64,000 bases of DNA from Trichobilharzia szidati. Lineage: Eukaryota; Platyhelminthes; Trematoda; Strigeidida; Schistosomatidae. Below the pieces are notes generated by a model. The model saw only the letters and a list, made by a program, of their open reading frames with translations. It did not search any database and was not told the DNA's origin. This document shows, piece by piece, positions 42,301 to 57,300 of this stretch (position 1 is the stretch's first letter; the number at the start of each line of letters is the position of its first letter). The stretch spans positions 142,200,920 through 142,264,919 of the forward strand of contig OX235279.1 of assembly GCA_944472155.2 (NCBI GenBank), written 5' to 3'. The translations under genes and the position numbers were made by a program.

Positions 42301-45300
42301 ATTTCGCGAATACAGCACCACTGGTATCTAACGCCATCGATGAGTATCGACATCACATTAGAATTAGTAGACACCACCGACCACGACTCGTCATTGAAAC
42401 TTAAGGCTAGATACGCTGGGATCAAAATCTCCCCCAAACCCGAAATCTGGATATAATCATATGTCGTATTTCTCTTTTGTATGAAGGCAAAATTGTTGAC
42501 ATGAGTTTAAAGAAAGGCATATTGCACAAATATAAGGCTCTCAATCAAATGACATGGTTGAAAATAATTTTTCTTATTGGCGTATTCAGTTTTAACCTGT
42601 TCATTAAATAACAAGATTACATACAACGTCGTGATTTATACCTAACTTTTTTATAGGCCAGAGATACAGGGACTTATCAGTGCATAGCAGCTAATCCGGT
42701 CGGTGAAGATCTTGGTGAACTTCGTTTAGTTGTGGAAAGTAAGCTAGAATGTTTTTGCTTGTTTAAATAAACGTGAAAGTTTTTTAAATAATGTAAGTAG
42801 GACACTTCGAGAAACACTGTACGTCCTGCCATTATTACTACAAATTCCATATGACTTTTACAGAATGATTCAGTTTTGTGCGGTATGATCTAAAGCTATC
42901 GAGTTTATGATTCAAGGGATCCATTAGTTTTATAGGAGGATCATATTACATCGTGACTGCTGGTTGCCTATAGTGACCAGGTTAGATACTATAAGAATTA
43001 GACAGTGATAGTGAACTAGCCGCTTAAAAATTCCTATGTGTGTTATTACTTTTATTTATTTTGAAACATACATGTCGTTATACTAAGGCAGAGTACAGAG
43101 AACGCCTTAAATTTCGGTTGATTTGCTTCTTGATCACGTTTATTTATTTGGTGAAAATATCTAATATGAAAGGAAGAAGACTTTGTTAACAAATAATATA
43201 GTTTATGGTTAATGAATGTTAGTTAAGGAATCAACTGTTTGAAAACCATTTGGATTGTCACCATTATTTGGTGTGTCGGTGATGCAATAATAAAACACTC
43301 GCCTATCACGCAAGTGGCCCGGGGTTCGATGTGTGGCTGACAAACTCTCAAACCTCGCCTAGCCAGTGGTGAACCTGTTAACGAGGGACGTTTGGGTGAA
43401 TGGCTAGTAACCTCACTCTGTGGAAACAAAATCTCTGCCACAGAAACTTGAAGACTCAAGCTTGAAGCCTCATGTTTCACTCGGAACGCGAAGGTATAAT
43501 ATATAAAAATATATTTGAAGAAACTAATTTGTCTGCTTGCGGTCTTATGCAACCTCACTGACACAATTGGCATAAATGTTCTGGTGTTCAGCATACTGTT
43601 CAATGCATAAGAAAATCCGTCTCAATATCCAGAATGAAAGTGTGTTAAATTTAAATCCTCATGAAGTTGCACTGAAGATATCAGCTGTACCGATGTGGAA
43701 AGCCATGACAACAAGTTACTAAAGAAGTACATTCAAGACTTAAATCCTCATTTCAGAAGAGATTCATTTTCAAGCTCACTTCTCCTTTGATATATATGCA
43801 TATGCGTTGTTTGTGGGTGCATAGCATTGTATAATTGTCGCTTTCCTTTCTTTTGAGTTGACTCTGGCAGTCGTTATCCTGGGTGAGATGGCCTCCCATT
43901 GTATCAGGGCCTTCATTGCCGTTGGTGACATCATGATAGCCACACCCTCGGTGTACTCGTGGTTGCCTTCCGGAGTAGATCACTGACTCTCCCATTGGCA
44001 ATTTTGGGAGTCCGCTGCCATTCCATCTGCTTTCACATATTCCCAGTACTTGAATACCATATCTTTTCACTTCCTTTGCAATCTGAGCAGCTTTGCCAGT
44101 CTCAAACATAGTGCGGGCGTTCCATTTCCCTACGCAGACTTTTTCTTTTGTCTCAAGGAGACTCATTGTACTGAAGTTTCTGTTCTGCTTATCAGTGGTG
44201 TATAGCAAACGATTTAGCTTAAAACTAACAGATTAATTTAAAACACCATTATTCTGAATGGTTTTTTGAGACTGTTCATCATGCCTCTCGAACAATTAAT
44301 TTTAAAACACCTAATTTTAAGTAAATTGATTCATTTAAAAAGAATAAGAGTTTAGCGAGATCAGAATATTCTTTTATATAACCTCCTCTGCAGATTTAGC
44401 ATTTAAGGATGATGAATACTTAGATGAAAAGACTTTCAAGCAGGTAGGCAGGACGCTAGAAGTCTTATGCTATGCAAGCTTTTATTTCATCTTCATTTGT
44501 AACCTGTCACATCAGTATCAGCTTGCAAATCCACGGTTATCCAAGACAGCCTTACCAGTCATGAATAAATATCAAAAACAAGTACTCTAGGAAGATCCAA
44601 TCCAAGTAAAAGATTACAAGACCTATTATTAGACTCTGAATTTCATGTTAAATAAACTGAAACACAAGCAAGTGTCAGGTAACATTACATGAGGAAACAA
44701 GTGAAAACCTTATGTACATTCAAATGAAGTTTAAGAATTGTTGATATGAGAGAAGTAATCATAGTAATAAGGAATATGAAATGTGAGGGTTTTCATAGAG
44801 TGAATAATTTACTAAGAATGGGTTGATTTCACAAGTTTCGGTCACGCACAAAAATCATTTAGAGAACCTAGGAGTTACATAAAGGATGTGTAAGTCATAA
44901 CTTGTGAGTCGGTGGCTCAGAGATAGAATGCTCACCAACCACCCACGTGGTTCAGGGTTCGATCTCCGGCCGACTCACTTCTAAACCTCTCTTAGCCGTT
45001 GGTAATTCCGATAAATAGGGGAGGTTGGGCGTGAGGTTAGCAATCTTACCCTGTAAAATTAAAACCACTACTATTGAAACTCCAAAGCTCTAGCTTGAGG
45101 CCTCAAGTTCCACTCGGAACGGGAAGGCATAAAACGTATTTTAAAACTATACATTGAGGATATAGAATTTCCAGTATTATACAACTACAACTACGTTTAA
45201 GGTCAGTTTTTAGGCCATGGAAGCTAATTGCCAGCATGTTAAAATTTGACAACTGGGTTGGAATCCAATAATTTTCCAGCGCAACATATATCACAGTCAT

Positions 45301-48300
45301 CTAAGGAGTTACAAATGCGCACTTCCAGTATCTTTATCATTGGTTTTCTGCAGTAGTGCTGGGTAATGTTGAGAACTATACCGAAGGAGTATGTTTTAAA
45401 ATATTATCTTTTGTAGCAGCTTGAGCAATCTGTTACTTTGAAAGAGTCCATGTCTTTTTGCAGGGTATAAAGTTTTACCTGAATAAATCACAGTTATTAT
45501 CTATTCCTTCTGAAGCTGCTTTTACGGAGAAATTTCTTATTTGTTGTCAACTTTGAATCTTTGTAATGGAAAAAATAAACATTCTCAAGTGATCAACATT
45601 CTATCATATCCGATTGTTATGTTTTTTCAAAATTGTAAGTACTATTAGCCTGGTGTTAATGCAGTAGTTTTTGTTTCATTTCCCAGGCAAACCATATCTT
45701 GTTACCTATCCAAATAATATGACTGCTCAAATTGGAAGTGTAGTCACGATGGAATGTCTTGCAGAAGGTCAGCCCAAACCAACTATTACATGGTATAAAG
45801 ATAAACAGTTAATCGCGCTTCATGGACATCGTTCAGTTGTAAATAATGGTTCTTTGAGGTAAGTAAATAATAAATTTGGATTAGCCGGAAGTTGCATATT
45901 TTCATAATGAGGAGAATTTCCTAAATACCACCAGTCGATGACAGACTGGAAATAAACTGCATGATATGTTGCTGATCAAGGCTATCTAACTCCTAGTGAC
46001 ATCAATAATGCAAAATGCAGAAGGGTGAAAAACAAAAGCTGAAGCATTAACTGAAATATATGTTCTCCTGGAATTAAAAATGCATTTCGAAGGTGTTATT
46101 TAGTCGAGGTAACCCTCTAGTCACTGAATACAGAGTTTTTATTTACTAGCCTATCAGTGCTCATGGCTAATATATTTTTACCTAGATTTATGTAAGTGGA
46201 ATGGCATAGAAACTCAAGACCGGTTATCTGGAAGCTAAACACCCAAGCTGAACATCTATATTTTAGCACTGGTGTATGATATATGTTTAATGTCACATAA
46301 ACTCTAAGACTTACAGACGAGAACCAACAAACTGCCAGAAGAGGCAGTGAGCGATGACAGAAGTGCAGGTGAATATAGAGAAGACGGAGGTGATGAAGGT
46401 AACCACGCGCCAACAGCAACACCGACAACACCCAGCACCAATCACAATCAACGGGGGAGATTCCACAGAGGGAACTTCCTGCCTTTACTCATCTGGAAGC
46501 ACGGTTTCAACCAAAGACAGTCAGAATGGACGAAGATGTCAAAGCCAGCCAGTCAGAATCAGAAAGGTGAGACACGCCTTCATCAACCTGAAACCAGTTT
46601 GGAAATCTTCTGCACTCAGTTGGCATGAAGAACAAGATTCGGATTTTCAACACCAATGTCAAGTCAGTCAGAAACTTGCACTGAGTATCACGAAAAGGAT
46701 TTCCAACAGGCCACTGAAGACTTTTATCAACAGCCGTCCCCTTCGCCAGCTCCATACTAAAGATCAAATGGCCGGCTAACCAGAAAGAATTAGCAACAAG
46801 AAACTCTGGTTGAGAACAAACCAACCAAGAGCCAGTCGCTCAATAAATATGTAGGGGAAAATGGAGATGGATCGGGCAAACATTGGGGAGGCCGTCAAAT
46901 GACATCACACGCAATGTAGGCCACCACTCGAGTAGAATCCAAATGAGAAGCGGCGATGAGTGGGTAGTCAGTGAGAGGGTGACATGAAGGAGACCTTGTG
47001 AGGAGGAGATGGGAGATTGTGGGCAATGGTGGACCCAGATGAAGACGAGAGAAGAGAATAGAAGAAAGTGAAGATGTGTTGTTGAAGCCCTATTTTCAAC
47101 TCGGAACTCAAGCGAATAATAATAATAAAGAAACCAAGTTCTAAAATAGTCATGTATGTCTTAGCACATCTAAAGCAGACTGAATGAAGTTATATGTTGA
47201 ATAATGTGCATGGAAGAATTCCAGAAGAAGTAGGGAAAGACCTCGTTTACATTGTCTCACACTTTGGTAGTTTTAACGTAAAGTGAGTTGTCATTTAGTT
47301 TGAAACATTAGAATATTCGATATTATTTAAATAAGTTAGCATTCCAACACCAAAATTTGACATGAATATGCTTACTGGTTCTAAACTGTCTCTAAAATTC
47401 ATCTTTCCATCTGAATACAGCCATGATCTATGGATAGAAGTCTGAACCTGCCGACATTTAGTGATGTCAAGTGATTTTATTTGATGAATGCTACTCATCG
47501 AGACGTTTTAGGTCACTATTACGATTGAATAGGTGCGTCGGTGGCATAGCGGTTAGGACGCTCGCCGACCACGCACATGGTTCGGAGTTCGATCCCCGGA
47601 CGACGCACTCCTTTACCTCGCTAAGCCAGAAATAAAAAAACTGATGAAGAGGAAAGGTTGGGCATGGGGCTAGCAACCCCATCCTGTAAAATAGAAACAT
47701 TGCTACAGAAACTTCAAGCCACTAGCTTGAAGCCCTATGTTCCACTGGGGAACGTGAAGGAAAAAAAAAGATTGAATAGATATAGAGTGAACAGAAAATT
47801 GAGACAAGGAGTTAATATGAACTCAGAATATGTCTAATTACATTTTCTGCCATCAGTTCCATATTTCTTCAAATTCTCATGTGCTCAGTGCACTTACCCA
47901 GTTTAATAATAAATTAAAACATTTACTTCTCTGAAAGCTTGAATTTTCTAATGTCTTAACTTATTTATATAGCTTTTCTTAACTTTTCATATAACTGTGC
48001 TGTGATTTCAAAGAAATCACTCTAGAGAACAGATTCCATAACGTGAGCAGTAGTCCCAAAAATACACTTTCACTTCATTAATTTCATTATCCCAAATTTT
48101 AGAATTGTTGGAGTTTCATCTGATGACGACGGTTTGTATCACTGTGTTGCATCTTCAAGTTTGGGTGAAGATTTTTCACCCCCTGCATTTTTACAAGTTC
48201 AGTTAGATGGTCGATGGTCACCGTGGTCTTCATGGTCAGAATGCAGCCAAACATGTGGACATGGAACACAATCAAGGTAGATTGAGCTTGAAATGTAAAG

Positions 48301-51300
48301 TTTGATTATAAGCAGGTGTTTTATTATATTGGCGCTAATGCTGTTGTAAACAAATAGTTCATCATTTTAACATTAATTTCATAAGGTCTGCTAGAGAAAT
48401 ATCACCAATATCCACGAATGACTTTAGAGTCTACATGTCACATTTTTGCCTATATTATAAAAAACAGTCAAAAGAATACAATAGAGAATTCCTACTATCT
48501 TACAGATATGTATGCGATGATGTCGGTCTCAGTCTCAGTAAAGTATTGGTGGGAGGAGATCGGAGGCAGTCGATAGGAAACGCTGGACTTAGGTTTCGTA
48601 CCTGTGTCACCCAGTGTTGTAGCCAGAGATGTTACCACTGGTCTGTTAGGCTTCATGACTGTCCTCCCAGTGGACTTTAATGTATATAGTTATTAGTTAT
48701 CAGAGAGTAACTGTTGGCATGTGTCTAGTCATAGGTCCTAGATCCATGAATTCGGACTGATTACTCCGAACTGTCTAATATTAATTCAAACAGGCCGTTT
48801 ACCAAGCTTGGATACCACTGTGAACTGATGGAATTTGGTCATCCCAGACACTAAACACTAGATGCATTACACTGGTTTTCTTGCAAAGATCACTCAACAT
48901 ACTTATGAGAAGCCTCAGAACTATAACAACTGAAGTTACAGTACTGAATTGAAAAGTAACGGAATTCCGCTTCACAGATACAAGATTAATGGTACTATAT
49001 ACAGACTTTTAATACGTTTTCATATTAATGACCACATGTTATAGGTCCATTCTACCAAAAATAGGTATAAACCACCCAGAAAAGTAGTAGAGAAAACAAT
49101 TTCTGTCAGTTTAATATAAATTATTTTCATTTATATGAGTACATTCACAAATGATTGACTATTCATTTTAAAGATGCCTTTGTTGATTTTGTTTTTCTAT
49201 AAAGTTATCTAGCTACTTGGTGTGTCAGTTAAGTATGGACATTTACAGCGACTGATTTATAATACATTATTAAGCACCGGACAAAGTTCCATACGTCAAT
49301 TTAAAATCTTGCACCTTAAACCGTAGTTTTGCTAGAAAAATCAAGTTTTCTCCTACGCTTTCACGATGTTTTACGTCAGATTTTCATATTGCTTCTCACT
49401 TTTACACCTAGTTGTAAAAAGAAATTTTAACAGTGAAAACGTAGAGTTTCTAGAATATTTAGTATGTGTTAATAGTGATTGTAAGTGTGACTATGTTTTC
49501 ATATTGTTTTTACTTCAGTAGTAAAGCAAATGGATAATTAATTTCAAATGACATTATGATATTTATTAGGACTCGTAAATGTACCGATCCAGCTCCAAAA
49601 TATGGTGGTGCTCATTGTTTTGGAGAAACTACTGAAATCCGTTCTTGCTTAGTATCGTTCTGTCCAACAGATGGTGAATGGGGCAGTTGGACACCTTGGT
49701 CAGCTTGTACAGCTACATGCGGCGCAGGGTTATCTCAAAGACGAAGGCGTTGCGACAGTCCACCACCAAGTAATGGTGGAAGGGTGAGTGTTAATTTCAC
49801 TTATAATTTTATGTATACAAATAAATTACAAAAAGGATAAAAACACGAAGTAACAGTACCTATAGGTTTGCCTAAAACCCTATGCGAAAGGATGTCAACA
49901 TAAAGTAGTCCAGACTCAACTGCATTTGTTTTGTTGGGTGTTTTCCATTATTTTGTCTTTAGTCTCGAACAACTTAGCTTTGTTGTGGACGTTGTGTGTG
50001 TAGCTCACGGGGGTTGTTAAGCTTTGATGGCTTTATTGATTGATTCTGTTCTCTAGTTTACTCTTTCCTGAACTTTAACAAAATTTGTTTATAACTTGAC
50101 ATTTCGATAATCGTCAATTCTAATAATAGTAATAATTATTTTTGCTGTAACAGCTGTATTCTGCACTGCATATTTCCATACCAAACAGAATTCTCAGTGT
50201 AATTTATTGCAGAATGTTTATCCTTCGCACAGGATCTTTAATTAAGATAGTGATTGAAAGTATTTCATGTGATGCACTCTGGTTGCGTCTAAAACAAGCT
50301 CTAATACCTTATGACATTTCTCTTGAGAAATGCACACCACTAGATTTAACCCGAATTAGAAACATGTGAGTACATGACGTGAACCAGTAACATAATTGGA
50401 GGGTTAAGAGAATAAAGATTGGGAAAGAAGTTGATGCAGTAAACTGGATGGAAACTTAAGTTGACTACCGTATAAAATTCGATCTTACTAATGTCTAGCC
50501 ACCCTTTTTGATGAGAGAGTGATAGTCAGATAAATCTTTACAGCTAGAATAAGGGGATGAGACCAGTGCAGTATGTAGTGAATGAAAGTATTAAGCTACA
50601 AATAACCGCAGTGCTACCGACAAAGATTTTCTGTTTTTGTTGTTGATTGTTACACTACCAATTAGGTAAATAAATTCACTTTTGACTGAGTGTTTATTTT
50701 ATCAATTGAATTTTCCTTGCTTTTATTCAGCCATGTGTTGGTGAAGCCGTGGAAGATGTGATGTGTGAAGGTCTTCCACCTTGCCCTGTTGGTGGTAGCT
50801 GGTCACCATGGTCACCATGGTCAGAGTGTTCGGCCACCTGCGGTGAAGGAGGCACACAAAATCGTAGGCGAACATGTGACAATCCGCCGCCGTCAAATGG
50901 TGGTAGGTCTTGTCCAGGTCAAGAACTAATGGTAAGTTAAATTAGAATATATTTTAATTATTATTTGGTAAAAAATAAACTTATTTAGACTTTTTGGATT
51001 ATATTTTGCTGTAATAACAAAAGACGCGTTGATTATTTTCGCTTGCATCCTACTAAATAACGATTAAATTAATATTCATTGTTCTATAAATTCAGTGGTT
51101 ATATGTTTAGAGTTAAGATTTGGGATTAATTCACCTTGTAGAAAGTTATCGAATCGTTTAAGTTTCGTCCTGAATTGTTTTAATAATTGTCATAAGAGTA
51201 ATAAATTCACTTTTCACTATGTTTCGATTCCAGGTGAGGGCTTGCAATCGTGGTCCCTGCCCAGTGAATGGAGGATGGGGTAAATGGACTTCGTGGTCTC

Positions 51301-54300
51301 ATTGTTCGCATAGTTGTGGTGGAGGTCAACGTCGGCGTACTCGTTTGTGCGATAGTCCAGCTCCAGCGTATGGAGGTGAGGACTGTCCACCAACAGGAAG
51401 TACAGAAACTTCTGAATGTCAGTCGGAAGCATGTCCAAGTAGGTTATTACATATATCGATTGCACTTTTAATACTAACTTCATATAATTAACAGATTTTC
51501 ACTGGTATTATCATTGTAGTGTTAATGTGGTTTTTTAAACTGAACGATGAACTGCTTGTTTATGTAAGCAGTGAACTTAGTCCTATTCAAGTACCTCAAT
51601 ACAGGTATTATCTGGGAAGCATCGTTTCAACTACAGGCAGTCGGAACGGACGAAGATGTCAAAGTCAAAATTGGGAAGGCGAGAAAGGCCTTCATCAACC
51701 TGAATCCACTTTGATAATCTTCCGCACTCAGCATAAGGAACAAGATTTGGATTTTCAACACTACTGTCAAGTCAGTCCTCCTATGAGGATCAGAAACGTA
51801 CGCTGCGTGCCGCGACAAGGTTTTCCAACAGACTTTTATCAACAGCTGCCTCATTCTCTGCTTCCAAACTGAAGATCAAATGGCCGGCCAGCCAGAAAGA
51901 ATTAGCAACAAGAAACTCTGGTTGAGAACCAAGAGCCGATCGCTCAACAAATATGTGAGAGAAAGTGGAGATGTATAGGACAAACATTGAGGAGGCCACC
52001 AAATGACATCGCACGCCGGGCCCTAGAGTGGAATCTCAATGAGAAGAGACGAGTGGATACTCAGTGAGAGAGTGACATGGAGATCTTGTGAGGAGCAGAT
52101 GAGAGATTGTGGGCAATCGTGGACCAAGCTTAAGAGGACGGCAGAAAACAGAACAAAGTGTTGTTGAAGCCCTATGTTCCACTTGGAACGCAAGGGAATA
52201 ATAATAAAATAAATAATAATAAAACAGGTCTGAAAAAATAGTTACGCAGCTAATAACGGAATTTCTCATCAAAACCAACCTGATTCTGTGACTTTTAGAA
52301 TTTATCGTAACTTCAACTGTCTGTTAAGAAAAGTAGAACAAATATCATACTTGACTAAAACGTAAGACAGAATAAGCCACATGATAACAATTAGTGGACT
52401 GATTATGCATGCGTGAAACTTATTTTATATAGATGTGGACTTCCTCAAATACCGTTTAAATAAAACAAATTGTTCTGTTAAGCAAGTGCGAGATAATTAA
52501 GCAATGTTCAAAATCGGAAGATATATATCAAAGAACTGATAAGAATTGGCCATAATCCGAGCGAAATCACACTTATGATAATATATAAGTGTGGTTTTGT
52601 AACATTCATCTTTTGCATAATGCTAACCTAAGTGAATAATTCATATTTAAGGATGTGTCATACATAAAATGAGAAGTAAAATTATCAGTTTTGCTTGCGG
52701 AATCCATCATTAATGGTAACCTCTGATTTAAGATTTTGGAAATATTCAGATATGCTTGTTGACTTTAATTCAGATCACAGGATGACTTCAGTTAATGAAC
52801 CACTGGAAACCAGAGAAAACTGAACAGCTGTTTCATCCTAGTTTGTGTACCTTCAGGAGTATATACTCATGAACCTATTATTGGTTGAACTCAGGTTTGC
52901 AACATATAGCGCCTCCGGAAGCCAATTTAATCAGAGAGTATTTGTCGTGACATCCAAGTAAGTGGATGCGACTGGTTACGAATTCTCACTACATTTTCAG
53001 GAACTCTGTCATGTGGTCACTGTTTTCATTCAAAGAAAATCAGTGTACGATAGGAAACTTTGAGTTTAATAACAACGAATGAAAACCTTTATTAACGAAT
53101 GACTGTGATTAAAATTTGCACATGAATTGTATTCAGTTAGGTAATGAACATCACGCGAACAAATTAAAGGTTGAACAGGAATGTATTAGAAACATAAAGA
53201 ATACATTTTTGTATTTATACGTAAAATTAGATAAATACAGGTTATAAGAAAGATGCTTCAAAGTCAGTTGTACATATTCACTGGCATAAAATTAAATAAA
53301 TTTCGTGAAATGATATAATATAAAATGGGCTGGGTAAATAAATGTTCATTTAAGTTGTTAAGATTCCAAACTAAGTGGCTTCATTTATGTGTACATGGCC
53401 AATATTTTTTTTGTTTCTTTGCATTTTGAGTAGAACATATGGTTTCAAGATTCAGGCCTTGAATTTTTAGTAGGTATGGTGTCATTTTCACATAGTGGGA
53501 TTGTTAGCTTCCAACATCCCTCCTTTCCCGGACCTAATATCGACTGGTAAACCAGGAAAGGTTTACGATTGAGTCGGTAGGGAATCAGACCCGGATCAAG
53601 AGTGTGGTCAGTAGATTATCATAATCATTCTCCTATGACTTCAACTCCTACAATATCTACATCTCATTTCTAACCAGACCATTTGGAATCCATTTTATGT
53701 GAAGTGTTTCTTCTGTGAGACATTCCTAATGGTTTTTAAATTGTTCAATTATTATTACTATTATTACTGCATTGGTGGAACATAAAGGATGTGTTGATTT
53801 AAAATAAGAAGAATTCATGTAAGAAACGTTAAGTTTAAACTTATTCTATGTATTTTTAGGCGCTGGGTATTTGACTGAATTCAAGGCAGATTTCGCCACA
53901 CATTTACATCAGTTAATGAACCATTAGAGAGCAGAAAGTGCTCTAGTACTGTTTCATCCTTAATTGGGGATCCTCAACAGTACACGTGCATGATCTCATC
54001 ACGGATTGAATGAGGAACCTCTAAGATTCAGAGTAGGTTAGTTCACCGTTCAGCCACAGCGCTGGAATCCAAAGACCCCTAAATTATAAATTTTATCGAT
54101 TCACGATACAGAACCAACGCATTCCAATGACACTGATGAGTATTTGTCTTCATATCTGACTTGATGGACCACGCGGGTCACGGCTTCTCGTAAAAACTCC
54201 AGGAAACCCATCACACAGTGGGTCACTAATGGGCAACCAGTTAGTTTTCAAATGTTGCATTATATGAATTCGATTTTCAGTTTCTACTTTATGTGATGTT

Positions 54301-57300
54301 TTGAACATGTTTGGTCTTAATTACAGTCCATGGGGATTGGTCAAATTGGTCATCATGGTCAGCGTGTTCGCGTACTTGTGGAGTTGGATTACAAAGCAGA
54401 GAACGTGAATGTACACAGCCTCAACCTCAGTTTGGTGGACGCCTATGCAGAGGTTCAGCAAAAGAGATAAGGACTTGCGAAGTACAAAAACGTGGCAGTT
54501 CAGGATTTTGTCCAGAGACGGACATTACACAAAATCCCACTTGGTCAGAATGGTCTTCTTGGTCAGAATGTGAACCAGACTGTTCACCTAATGGTCAGAT
54601 ATCGGAGGTAGGTGGAATAAGGCGTCGTGAAAGAACATGTACAATCGTATCAACTGAACATGATTTAACTGGAAGTAGTTCAGTCCTACCATCTCATGGA
54701 TGTCCTGGTCCAACGGAAGAGATTCAAGATTGCGTGCTTGAACACAAAGTAGACAGATGTGAGAGTAAGTCAAGCCTTTATTTTCCATGTGCGTAGTTAT
54801 ATTTGGACTAATTTTATTAACTTTTCGATTCAAGTACTCTGAAAACTCAAATATGACATTTCTGTATAGTATGTCATAAAAAAATTTTAAAAATTTCTAC
54901 TTACGTGTTCTGGCAAACAAAGTTGCAAACAGATCATTTCGACACAACAGTAAGAAGACACAGTCTATCTGAGGTATGTAATACATTTGCACAACACATT
55001 TCGAATATTATGACCACACATGTACTTGTCATGTATATCTATATATAACGTGACAAGCGATACAGGGTCAAAATTAGATCAATAAGAGTCAGAATATTCA
55101 CGGATTAAGATCACGGATAAAAGATCGGAAAATGAGATGAGAAAAAATTGGGTGAAATTATTACTACTCAAAATAAACATGGGGAACCTGGGGGTTTGAG
55201 ATCATGCAGTTAAATAATCCAAAACTAGGATGATTCTTGGTGTTTAAAAAGGTTCTCTAAAAGTGATAGATTTCTGGTCAGAAATACCTCTCGGATTCCC
55301 ATAAAGTACCTATTCAAGGGAAGCTTTTTGTTCGTTCATCAAAATAAAATTCTGTTAATAAAATCACGTCAACCTCGATCTTCAGCTTACTGTTATTACA
55401 CTTCATATATCTTCAAAAAGGGAAATTCAGCTCGTATTAAACTCAAAGTGGACATCAGTCCAAAAATGGGCATCACATTCCTTATTGTTCACTGAATTGA
55501 ATATAGTTTTTTACAGCCTACCTTAAAAAATGTTTTAAACTTAGGTTTCTATATAGAAATAATATCTTGCGTTCTGAGTTGCGCCGGTCGCACAGCGGTT
55601 AGGACTCTCGCCGACCATGCACATGGCCATGACGACGCAAACCTGATATCAATGGTCGACCTGCGAAATTCGGGCTACCGAAATCACGTGCTGAAAATCC
55701 CATACTTGTACCAAAAATATGGTGTGGAATCGAACTATAATGAAAAATTTACATAAATTTATTAAAGATACACTCTTTCCCGAATTGCTATATGATCTCA
55801 ATTTCGGTCTAGCTTGACGTAAGCTATTTATTGTGTAAATTATAAATCTGTGAACCCGCCTCTTATCAAAACATTCATGAACACGTATCCCTTCCTAATT
55901 TATTCTACGAATATGTGTAATTTTGTTTCGTATACAGATGCTTTATCTCATGTTAACAAGGGGATGTTAACTGGTACTATTCGGGGTCAACTCAACAGTC
56001 AAGATTTAGGGACAATTCTTCTTAATGGTAGTTGGTTTAACTCTGGAGCGAATCGTGCAACTGCTTATGAATTTTATTTGTACAATGTACCACCAGAACG
56101 TAGTCAGTGTATTCAGGCGTTAACTGAAATTTATCTCCCAGGTATTTGGTATGCAGCACAGGAAGTAAGTTAATAAATATTTCCTTTGAAATTCTGTCAA
56201 CATCCTTGTTAAGGTTATATTCCCATCTTATAGTAACGTTTAAGTCAGTTTGGGCTGTGCTTCAAGAAACAATTATTATACTTTTCACTTGGTACTTAAG
56301 TACATTCATAATTTCAAGTATACTGAATAGTTTATATTCAGATGTGTTGGCTTTCTAAGGCTTTAATCAGGTTCAGTGTGGATTTTGATCGGAAACTGAA
56401 ATCAGTTAAACGATCATTAGAATCCAGAGAATAGCATTAAGTTACTACTGATGACTAGGAAACATCGGAAGAGTCATCAGCGATCTGCCGGTGTATCCAA
56501 TAGAAGTGCTAGAGAGTGATGACTTTTTCTAACCACCTAATAAATAAACCGTGTCTTGAAATCTTAACCTATCAACTTGATGCCAGTTTTTAAGTAAATT
56601 AGTGAGTAGCTTCAGTAGCAGGAAAACGTGTTAAAAATTTTTCAAAAGAAAGTCATTATATTCTTTTATTATTTGACTCGAAATTTTTTCTAATTTCATA
56701 GGTGTCTGGTGCAACTAATGGTCATAGAGTGATGGGCACATCAAACGGTGTAACATGGGAATCTGTTGGTCAGTTTGCAGATGGAAGTATGATACAGATG
56801 AGTCAACGTGTATCACGAACAAATGAGTCATCCGGAGTATCTTCAAGTGAATCTATAATTCACCTGACTACTGATATCCACTTATCTGGATCGTGTACAT
56901 TTTCTTTAATTGATTCTAAAACAACATCAAATCCTGAAGTTGAATTACACGATTTTCATGAAGATTTAGTACAGTTAAGTCCTCAAAAAGGTAAGAAGGG
57001 TTTGGGAAAAAATAACTACTTTAAACTACTTCACTTAATAAAGTGTATTGCGACAATTTTATTCAGCTTTCTGGTGAGCAGGGATGATTTTTTTTTGTAT
57101 ACAATACAGCTGGTTGTTCGCTGCAAATAAAGTAACACAAAAATAGCATTCTCAGTAATGAAACAGTGTACTAACAGTGAAGTTTGGTCAAAATATTCCA
57201 GAAAATAAATAAAGTGTGACACTTCTGGATCACACGTTATAAGGAGCAAGAAGAGTGGCATACAATGGGTCAACGAGAAGACACAAGATGGATCTTATGG

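Noticed and set aside
47533..47610. tRNA gene candidates at SINE B heads (also 33450-33531, 41713, 61124)
   Set aside because: They are always attached to a SINE body, with target duplications and variable anticodon region; these are tRNA-derived SINE promoters, not tRNA genes.
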